Of a stretch of 35,504 bases of DNA, positions 29,768 through 35,504 are shown in pieces (the stretch's first letter is position 1; the number at the start of each line of letters is the position of its first letter). The notes below the pieces were generated by a model. The model did no database searches, was not told the origin of the DNA, and saw only the letters and a program-made list of their open reading frames with translations. Position numbers and translations under genes: made by a program. The stretch is from a virus: IMG/VR virus record IMGVR_UViG_3300027985_000565, positions 1 through 35,504 of that record, one strand, 5' to 3'.

Positions 29768-30997
29768 ATGAACAATCAGACAGCGGTTCAATCCAGTGAT
29801 CAACAGCAGGGCGGCGCTGTCGCGCAGTTCCGTCCGCCGCGTCTGCCTTTCCATCCGCAGATCACGGAGTCCTTCGGCATCCAGAAGTCGGAATGGAAGG
29901 CGCTCGTCGAGGCAATCTATCCCGGCGCCCAAAGCGTGGATAGCGTGATCATGGCGTTGTCCTACTGCAAGGCCCGCAAGCTCGATCCGTTCAAGCGGCC
30001 CGTCTATATCGTGCCGATCTGGGACCGTGCAGCGGGTTGCATGGTCGACACCGTGTGGCCAGGCATTTCTGAACTGCGCACCACGGCCCATCGCACTGGC
30101 CTGTTCGCCGGACGCGACAAGACCGAGTTTGGTCCGGTCAAGCAACGCCAATGGAAGGACAAGAACGGCAAGCCTGTAATTGTTGAATTTCCAGAATGGG
30201 CGCAGGTCACCGTCTATCGCATGGTTGCTGGCGTGAAGGTGCCGTTCGAGGGCCCGCAGGTCTGGTGGGAAGAAACCTACGCCGGCGACAAGAACGATGT
30301 GCCCAACAGCATGTGGCAGCGCCGCCCGCGTGGTCAGCTTGACAAGTGCGCCGAAGCTGCTGCCCTGCGCGCCGCCTTCCCCGAAGAAATGGGTGATGAC
30401 ATGACCGACGATGAAGTCGGCATCATTCAGGCCAAAGGAAATGTCGGTGGCATCATCAATGGTGAGGCTGAGGAAATCCGCCCGGATCGTCAGGTAACAG
30501 CGCAGCAGCAGAAGGTTGTCGAGAACGTCTTCTCAGATCTGATCAGTGAATGGGGGGAGGTCGTTGGCGCACACCGCACGCCGCTGGCTTGGGCCGGTGC
30601 TTTCTGTGCCGCCGTGGAAGAGGCTGAAAACCGCGCAGCAATGTACGAGCACAATGCTGAGGCCCTTGCCGACCTGGAGAAGGTACGCCCGGATCTTTAC
30701 AGGGATGCCATGCAGTATGCGCCTGCCATGCCTGAGGAAGAGCAGGTTGATGATCAGAAGGCCGAAGAAGAGCGCCCTGATGCAGGCGCAACAGCTGACC
30801 CAGTTCCCTCCGCAGCTGATGTGACAGCAGCCTATAACGCCATCGTCAAAAACAGGAACCTTGCCGAGTTCAAGGCCGCTCGGAAGCGTTACGCAAAGCT
30901 CTTCAGCCGCATGGCCGATGATGAGCGCCGGAAGCTTGAAGACGACCTCGATGAAGCTCAGGCCGCGCTCGAAGGCGGCAACGCAGGGGACGAGTGA
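29768..30997 (+). CDS. RecT/Bet-type single-strand annealing recombinase
   Basis: Anneals complementary single strands during phage recombination. The Bet pattern is clear: ALSYCKARKLDPFKRPVYIV, then VDTVWPGISELRTTAHRTGL, and QLDKCAEAAALRAAFPEEMG. The core ends at about residue 230; the remaining 180 residues are a variable acidic and helical extension. It is longer than lambda Bet (261 aa). ATG 29768. No exonuclease partner is evident in the window. Confidence 0.88.
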   Translation: MNNQTAVQSSDQQQGGAVAQFRPPRLPFHPQITESFGIQKSEWKALVEAIYPGAQSVDSVIMALSYCKARKLDPFKRPVYIVPIWDRAAGCMVDTVWPGISELRTTAHRTGLFAGRDKTEFGPVKQRQWKDKNGKPVIVEFPEWAQVTVYRMVAGVKVPFEGPQVWWEETYAGDKNDVPNSMWQRRPRGQLDKCAEAAALRAAFPEEMGDDMTDDEVGIIQAKGNVGGIINGEAEEIRPDRQVTAQQQKVVENVFSDLISEWGEVVGAHRTPLAWAGAFCAAVEEAENRAAMYEHNAEALADLEKVRPDLYRDAMQYAPAMPEEEQVDDQKAEEERPDAGATADPVPSAADVTAAYNAIVKNRNLAEFKAARKRYAKLFSRMADDERRKLEDDLDEAQAALEGGNAGDE

Positions 30998-31698
30998 TGC
31001 CAAATCATGTAACGAATATCGTGACCTGCGAAGGCTCGCCGGAAGTCCTGAAATCATTGTTGAATGCAGACGGCGACGTTGACTTCAACGCGGTCGTTCC
31101 AATGCCAGAAGGCTACAAGGATTTTCAACCTCACTGCGGTATCGAGGACCGGTGCTTAGCGGCGCTTGGGTTGGCTGGTAATCCGGGCGAAAACCTATCC
31201 GGCATGGATGCGGTGATTGCGCGCCTGAAATTCCATAACATCGCTCGGGACATCTCGACGCCTGCATCACGTGAAGATGTGCAGATGGTCATCACCGCCT
31301 TGTCGCTCTGGCTCAATCACGGCCACCTGTACTGGTACCCGTGGTCACTTGAGCACTGGGGCACCAAATGGAACGCCTACAGCCAGACGATTGAGGACGA
31401 ATCCCTGCGGTTCGACACCGCGTGGTCGACACCCAAGAAAATCTTCATGGCTCTCTCGGCCAAACATCCCGAGCACGAAATCAAGGTGTCGTTCGCTGAC
31501 GAGGATTTCGGCGCGAACTGTGGCGTCCTGACCCTTAAGGGCGGTGAAATCATCAGCGAGTGGCTGCCGGAGGCCTATACGTTTGAGGCGCGCCAGTTCG
31601 CCTTCAATGTCCGGTGGCCCGGGGAAGACCCTGCCGACCACGAGATGGATGAGAACTTCGAATACATCGAAGACGAAGATGAGGACGAGGTTGCCTGA
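30997..31698 (+). CDS. Api92-like (DUF1281-type) protein (233 aa)
   Basis: The start PNHVTNIVTCEGSPEVLKSL and the motif SLEHWGTKWNAYSQTIED are those of the Api92-like family with a ferredoxin-like fold, found in phages and plasmids; function unknown. The acidic tail is rich in Glu and Asp. ATG 30997 overlaps the previous stop as TGATG. Confidence 0.78.
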   Translation: MPNHVTNIVTCEGSPEVLKSLLNADGDVDFNAVVPMPEGYKDFQPHCGIEDRCLAALGLAGNPGENLSGMDAVIARLKFHNIARDISTPASREDVQMVITALSLWLNHGHLYWYPWSLEHWGTKWNAYSQTIEDESLRFDTAWSTPKKIFMALSAKHPEHEIKVSFADEDFGANCGVLTLKGGEIISEWLPEAYTFEARQFAFNVRWPGEDPADHEMDENFEYIEDEDEDEVA

Positions 31699-31901
31699 TG
31701 CCACCCCTGACCGACAGCCAGCGCGATCTGCTTGATCATATCGACTATGCCGCCGGATGCGGCTGGCAGGTCTTCGCTGATATGCAGGCCCTGTTTCGGC
31801 ACGGATTTGCCGAAGTCCATATGGAACGTTGGGGGCAGTGCTTCTTTGCAGCGGTCTATCCGACTCCGCAAGGCATCGCCGTCCTACGAGGATTGAACTG
31901 A
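31698..31901 (+). CDS. small hypothetical protein (67 aa)
   Basis: Unrecognised, beginning LTDSQRDLLDHIDYAAGCGW. ATG 31698 shares a base with the previous stop (TGATG). A winged-helix shape is possible. Confidence 0.65.
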   Translation: MPPLTDSQRDLLDHIDYAAGCGWQVFADMQALFRHGFAEVHMERWGQCFFAAVYPTPQGIAVLRGLN

Positions 31902-32092
31902 TGACCGCCGCCCCACACCGCTGGACCGTTGCCCGCAAGGCCGATGTCGTGAAGGCCGTCCGTGCCGGTGCCATGACGCTCGCTCAGGCATGCGAACGGT
32001 TCAGCCTGACGGTTGAAGAGTTCCTGTCATGGCAGCAGGCGGTGGACCGGGGCGGCAAGGAAGCACTCAAGCAGAAGAACAGGAAGATGTGA
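31901..32092 (+). CDS. SciP-like (DUF1153) regulator
   Basis: The 63-aa protein matches SciP: RWTVARKADVVKAVRAGAM, then LAQACERFSLTVEEFLSWQQ and AVDRGGKEALK. In Caulobacter, SciP binds DNA and blocks activation by the cell-cycle regulator CtrA. It is slightly shorter than chromosomal SciP. A phage copy could lower CtrA-driven expression in the host. ATG 31901 overlaps the previous stop by one base. Confidence 0.82.
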   Translation: MTAAPHRWTVARKADVVKAVRAGAMTLAQACERFSLTVEEFLSWQQAVDRGGKEALKQKNRKM

Positions 32093-32280
32093 TGATGGAC
32101 GTGGTGAAAGAACTGGCCCGGTTCGGCCTGATCCATGACCGCACCGATGCCGACGAAGACGGTCGCATGGCATTCCTGCACGCGGCATGGCCTATCGGTG
32201 TGGCGCTGCTTCTGACGGAGCCGCAAGCACATCTTTTGATCCAACTTCTGCAATACCAGGGAGCGGCAACCAATGACTGA
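32092..32280 (+). CDS. small hypothetical protein (62 aa)
   Basis: Unrecognised; DVVKELARFGLIHDRTD then a hydrophobic stretch (AAWPIGVALLLTE). ATG 32092 or 32095. Overlaps both neighbours. Confidence 0.62.
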   Translation: MMDVVKELARFGLIHDRTDADEDGRMAFLHAAWPIGVALLLTEPQAHLLIQLLQYQGAATND

Positions 32281-32890
32281 CGATGTGAAAGCGCGGCTGT
32301 CGAAGTATGGGCTTGAGGCTCGCGCATGTGAAGATGAGCCCCGGCTGACGGAACTGGTATCTGGTGATGAGACATATGGCCCGTACTCGGCATATGAGCT
32401 TGAGGAATTGGCTGTCCTCCTCGACGCCATCACCGCGCCGCTTGAGCGCCGTATTGCAGAGCTTGAGGCAAAAACTGGCCGATACCGTGACGCTCGCGAG
32501 ATTGTAATTAAAGAACACACCCAGACTATTGAGACGTTAGCTAGGATTGACGCAGAGAACGCGCGGCTGCGTAACGTATGCGCTAACTTTGAAGTGCGTG
32601 ATCCAGATGACGATGGTGATGTTTGGCTTATTCTTAGAGGCGTTGGTACGACAGGGAAAGCTGCCGTCAATCTCGGCTCTAAAGAGCGGTTTTCAGCACA
32701 AATAGGCCTTCTACTTGAAGAAGACCGCCGTGCCGCCCTCCAACAGGGTGTGCGACTGGACCTAGCCGATGGTTCATCTGTGACGTTCGCAGGTAACGGA
32801 AGCCCGATCAAATCGATGGCCGACGGTGGTGTTTCAGTTGGGGAAATGGATGACGCCACCCTCCAACAGAAGGGGCAGGAGAATGAATGA
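32273..32890 (+). CDS. hypothetical coiled-coil protein (205 aa)
   Basis: Unrecognised. A helical middle section (APLERRIAELEAK and LARIDAENARLRNV) suggests a coiled coil, followed by a short globular C-terminus. ATG 32273 overlaps the previous gene by 8 nt. Confidence 0.68.
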   Translation: MTDDVKARLSKYGLEARACEDEPRLTELVSGDETYGPYSAYELEELAVLLDAITAPLERRIAELEAKTGRYRDAREIVIKEHTQTIETLARIDAENARLRNVCANFEVRDPDDDGDVWLILRGVGTTGKAAVNLGSKERFSAQIGLLLEEDRRAALQQGVRLDLADGSSVTFAGNGSPIKSMADGGVSVGEMDDATLQQKGQENE

Positions 32891-33173
32891 TAGGTTATTC
32901 CTTGGAAAGCGTGGATCTGTGTTCATGGATGCGGACGGAATTTGGCTTGGCAATGGCGACCATGTTGAGGAAGTCGTAATCCTCCCCAAAGCGCTGGTGG
33001 AGCGGGTCCTCGTGGCACGGATCGAGGTGCGACGCATCCAAGCCGATTTCGACAACTTCGACGGCGACAGGCGCGGCATTGCTCACGCTTTATACGAGGC
33101 TAAGCAAGAACTTTCGTCCGCGCTCGACGCTCTCACCGCGGCATTGGAGAAGAACGATGAAAACCGGGATTGA
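32883..33173 (+). CDS. hypothetical protein (96 aa)
   Basis: Unrecognised. Short beta-like N-terminus, then a helical C-terminus (VERVLVARIEVRRIQADFDN). ATG 32883 has CAGGAG upstream and overlaps the previous gene. Confidence 0.65.
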   Translation: MNDRLFLGKRGSVFMDADGIWLGNGDHVEEVVILPKALVERVLVARIEVRRIQADFDNFDGDRRGIAHALYEAKQELSSALDALTAALEKNDENRD

Positions 33174-33459
33174 ACTGATAGCCGAGGAACGCCTGCGCCA
33201 AGTGAGCGCCGAGAGCTGGACGCCAGAGCACGACGACGGACACGATGATGGAAGCCTAGGCAAAGCTGCCGTTTGTTACATCAAAAGCGCCCGTCTTTGG
33301 TGCCTTAAAAAACCAGTACATTGGTTATCGCCAAGTGGATGGCCTTGGTCACCGAATTGGTGGAAGCCGAAAGATCCGATCCGCGACCTCGTGCGTGCTG
33401 GTGCCTTGATTGCCGCCGAAATCGACCGGCTACAGCGCAAGGAGAACCCCCATGAGTGA
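33157..33459 (+). CDS. small phage protein with EERxRQ / TPEHDD motifs (100 aa)
   Basis: The pattern LIAEERLRQVSAESWTPEHDDGH and LVRAGALIAAEIDRLQRKE is that of a common phage protein group with a MazG-like helical layout. A nucleotide-hydrolase role is sometimes suggested but is not established, and the usual MazG metal site is not complete here. ATG 33157. Confidence 0.72.
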   Translation: MKTGIELIAEERLRQVSAESWTPEHDDGHDDGSLGKAAVCYIKSARLWCLKKPVHWLSPSGWPWSPNWWKPKDPIRDLVRAGALIAAEIDRLQRKENPHE

Positions 33460-33715
33460 ATGCAGAGAGGCGTTTGAACGCGGAGGGCGGTTGGAGCTTC
33501 CCTGTGGCGGTGTTTTGGAACTTATAAACGGCGAACTCTTTATGACCACGCCTGACGACGAGGTTTTTCCAGTACGCATTGAGAATGCATGGAACGCCCG
33601 TCCCGGCGTCACGGTGCCGGTGGCGGCCGAACACTGCGCTGGCGTCTATGATGGCTGCTTTGGGTGCCCCGCGTGCGACAGCGCCATCAAGGGAGGCGGC
33701 GATGCGGAAGAATGA
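33452..33715 (+). CDS. hypothetical protein with C-terminal Cys motif (87 aa)
   Basis: Unrecognised; ends with CFGCPACDSA, three cysteines that may bind a metal. ATG 33452 overlaps the previous gene by 8 nt. Confidence 0.62.
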   Translation: MSECREAFERGGRLELPCGGVLELINGELFMTTPDDEVFPVRIENAWNARPGVTVPVAAEHCAGVYDGCFGCPACDSAIKGGGDAEE

Positions 33716-33896
33716 AGGATACTGCGGGTGGGGAATTAAAGCGCCATTTTCTGATCTAGTACGCTTTACTGGGTCAAGCGAGCAGCACTCTTGGTGCCAG
33801 TTCTATGAAAAATATGGAATGAACAGGGAAGATGCAGTCAACAACAGTTTTCGCGCCGCCCGCGTCAAGATAACAGAGGTGGGGAAGGATGATTAG
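33702..33896 (+). CDS. small hypothetical protein (64 aa)
   Basis: Unrecognised; Phe/Trp-rich (SEQHSWCQFYEKYGM). ATG 33702 overlaps the previous gene by 14 nt and the next by 8 nt. Confidence 0.6.
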   Translation: MRKNEGYCGWGIKAPFSDLVRFTGSSEQHSWCQFYEKYGMNREDAVNNSFRAARVKITEVGKDD

Positions 33897-34728
33897 GCAG
33901 CCTCTTTTTCAACAGGCTTCGAACTTTTGCGACAAAGGATGGTGGCAGAAAGCGTGGAACAACGCCAGCACGCTCACGACCAACAGAAAGCGCGTGGTCG
34001 GCCTGTCTGGCGGAAAGGACAGCACGGCTCTATCTGTCGCCCTCTCTATCTTCGAACCGGCTGATTACACCTTCGTTTGCACTCCAACAGGAAATGAACT
34101 TCCTGAGATGGGCGCGCACTGGGAAAAGCTCGAAGGCCTACTCGGAAGACCCCTGCTGCGCGTCGGGAGCCGCACCCTGCTCGGCCTGATAGTCGAGCAG
34201 AAAGCCATACCTAACCACGCGCAGCGCTGGTGTACGCGGCTTATAAAGCTCAAACAGTATTACGAGTGGTTGGCTCAGCAAGGCCCCTGCATCTCGTACA
34301 TCGGGCTGCGCGCGGACGAAGAAAGCCGCCCCGGCATGGTGTTCCCGGATCAGGACGGCGTGGTCATGGATTTCCCGATGCGCCGCTGGGGTTGGACGAT
34401 TGACGATGTGTGGGAGTTCCTGCGAGATATGCAGATTGCGGTTCCCGCAAGAACCGATTGTGCCCTTTGCTTTTGGCAGAAGCTCGGCGAATGGTACGAA
34501 CTCTGGCTCAACCACCCCGATCTATATGAGCAGGGCGTTATAGCTGAGGATTTTGTCAGCAATGCGCGTGGGTCTGAGTACACTTTCCGCAGCCCTAGTA
34601 GGGATACCTGGCCCGCCAGTCTACGCGATCTCCGTGCTGAGTTTGAAAAAGGGCGTGTCCCGACGCGCTCCCTTAATGGCATGGATAAACTTCGGCAGAG
34701 CGGCGCCTGCCGTGTGTGCACGCTATGA
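33889..34728 (+). CDS. PAPS reductase-family (PP-loop) protein
   Basis: 279 aa with the PP-loop SGGKDS (40-45) that binds the ATP-type group, then RWCTRLIKLKQ, YIGLRADEESR and a CALCFWQK motif. A second Cys pair (CRVC) ends the protein, so an iron-sulfur cluster or zinc site is likely. Phage members have no proven role; sulfur transfer to DNA or nucleotides is possible because DndC-type enzymes belong to the same family. No dnd genes are seen nearby. Confidence 0.85.
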   Translation: MIRQPLFQQASNFCDKGWWQKAWNNASTLTTNRKRVVGLSGGKDSTALSVALSIFEPADYTFVCTPTGNELPEMGAHWEKLEGLLGRPLLRVGSRTLLGLIVEQKAIPNHAQRWCTRLIKLKQYYEWLAQQGPCISYIGLRADEESRPGMVFPDQDGVVMDFPMRRWGWTIDDVWEFLRDMQIAVPARTDCALCFWQKLGEWYELWLNHPDLYEQGVIAEDFVSNARGSEYTFRSPSRDTWPASLRDLRAEFEKGRVPTRSLNGMDKLRQSGACRVCTL

Positions 34729-34931
34729 CCCTCACCCCCGACATGGAAGCGGCGCTGATGGCGCTGCCTGCCAAGGGCTCAAAGGCCTACGAGCATACGG
34801 CAATCCAAGACGGGCTTGTCCATGCTCGCCTAGCTGACCTGTCACCGTCGCGGTGCGGATTTTACATCAAAATAAGCCTCACCCCCGAAGGCGCGGCTAT
34901 GCAGAAGAAACTGAAGGAGAGGGACGCGTGA
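34725..34931 (+). CDS. small hypothetical protein (68 aa)
   Basis: Unrecognised. ATG 34725 overlaps the previous stop as ATGA. The middle (VHARLADLSPSRCGFYIKIS) could be a wing-like fold. Confidence 0.62.
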   Translation: MTLTPDMEAALMALPAKGSKAYEHTAIQDGLVHARLADLSPSRCGFYIKISLTPEGAAMQKKLKERDA

Positions 34932-35134
34932 GCAAGATCATTGTCGGGCTGTTCGGGCTATCCATGTTCACTTGCGGCGCGGTTACCGCATCGCTCGGCT
35001 GGCATCAGTACGTTGAAGGTGTCGAGGCCGATCTGGACCGGCGCAATGCCGTCTGGGAGCGCATGAAAGAAATTGGCATCTTGGAATATTGCGACGCCAT
35101 GCGTGAAATCGAGAAGGACCGCCCACATGACTGA
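34928..35134 (+). CDS. small membrane-anchored protein (68 aa)
   Basis: Starts with GTG 34928 overlapping the previous stop as GTGA. N-terminal hydrophobic helix (IIVGLFGLSMFTCGAVTASLG) then a charged helical part. Function unknown. Confidence 0.62.
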   Translation: MSKIIVGLFGLSMFTCGAVTASLGWHQYVEGVEADLDRRNAVWERMKEIGILEYCDAMREIEKDRPHD

Positions 35135-35333
35135 CCTCCACGCACCGCGCCCCTGCGAGATGTGCGGAAAGACCTTCCAGCCACGCTCCAAGGGCCAGCA
35201 GGCGCCGCAGGTGTTCTGCGGTACGTCATGCCGCAACAACCACCAGAAGGTGGTCTATGAGGCCGGTAAACGCGCTGTAGAAGCAATGCCGGTACTGGTA
35301 AGGTCCGCATGGGCAGAAGCACTCAAGGATTGA
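35127..35333 (+). CDS. small zinc-finger protein (68 aa)
   Basis: Zinc motif CEMCGK, then FCGTSCRNNHQ, a common layout of phage and prophage zinc fingers. ATG 35127 overlaps the previous gene by 8 nt. Function unknown. Confidence 0.7.
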   Translation: MTDLHAPRPCEMCGKTFQPRSKGQQAPQVFCGTSCRNNHQKVVYEAGKRAVEAMPVLVRSAWAEALKD

Positions 35334-35347
35334 CGAAGGGCCCGCAT

Positions 35348-35504
35348 ATGGCGTCTATTTTCGACATCGCAGCCAAATTTCGGCGCGCCGCTCGGAACGG
35401 GACAGGCACCAAATTGGATGCCGAAGAAATCCTGCTCCTTGCTGAGGGGCGGATTCTGTCCGCTGTTTACCAGATGGAAGAAGATGAAGAGCGCACAGTA
35501 TGTC
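35348..35504 (+). CDS. partial hypothetical protein (runs off the window)
   Basis: Starts at ATG 35348 and is open to the end of the window (52 codons visible). Helical (DIAAKFRRAARNGTG and AEEILLLAEGRI). No family can be named from this part. Confidence 0.55.
   Translation, partial: MASIFDIAAKFRRAARNGTGTKLDAEEILLLAEGRILSAVYQMEEDEERTVC

Noticed and set aside
1-35504. CRISPR arrays, insertion sequences, rRNA, integrase or attachment sites
   Set aside because: I found no regular spaced repeats, transposase, recombinase or obvious att core in the window.

Overview
This window looks like most of a temperate double-stranded DNA phage (or prophage) of an alphaproteobacterium. The phage assignment rests on an N4-gp56-type capsid protein, a portal, both terminase subunits, a beta-helix tailspike, a CI/Cro-type switch, a Bet/RecT protein and a DnaB helicase. 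The host assignment rests on high GC and on small homologues of alphaproteobacterial cell-cycle regulators (a GcrA-type N-terminal domain and a SciP/DUF1153 protein). No integrase, lysis gene or classical tail-tube gene is seen; both ends of the window cut through the phage.

Layout. (1) Positions 43-11666, minus strand: the late block. Read in the direction of transcription it holds a gp49/66-family protein, a 1014-residue tailspike, an unknown Rossmann-like protein, small terminase, a large terminase split into separate ATPase and nuclease ORFs, the portal, a scaffold, the major capsid protein and a small head protein. One 42-residue membrane ORF (7831-7959) runs against the block. (2) Positions 11667-12023: a leader with a minus-strand promoter, two strong intrinsic terminators with a degenerate tRNA-like sequence between them, and a 21-nt hairpin. 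It resembles a late-promoter/antitermination control region. (3) Positions 12024-24582, minus strand: a tightly packed early and replication operon, mostly with ATGA or TGATG overlaps. It carries a Cro-like regulator, RuvC-like resolvase, GcrA-like and other HTH proteins, an MT-A70 adenine methylase, a C5 cytosine methylase with a long second reading frame inside it, DnaB and its presumed partner, a Tad2-like anti-Thoeris protein and many small unknowns.

(4) Positions 24583-25885: the immunity region. A CI/LexA-type repressor on the plus strand is flanked by two pairs of matching operators (ATACG-N7-CGTAT), each pair overlapping a sigma70-like promoter that fires away from the repressor. (5) Positions 25886-35504, plus strand: the rightward early operon. 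It begins with two tiny genes and a 228-bp gap predicted to fold into a multibranched RNA whose last hairpin is shared, over 21 nt, with the late leader. It continues with an ASCH protein, an HNH nuclease, a helical partner protein and Bet/RecT, an Api92-like protein, the SciP-like protein, a PAPS-reductase-family protein and many small ORFs.

How it fits together. Repressor bound at both operator pairs would hold both early operons off. After induction, the leftward operon replicates and methylates DNA and the rightward operon supplies recombination and host take-over functions. The late block would then be expressed through the terminator-rich leader. The most notable points are the dual-coding methylase gene, the split terminase, the shared RNA hairpin and structured early leader, and the set of borrowed cell-cycle regulators.
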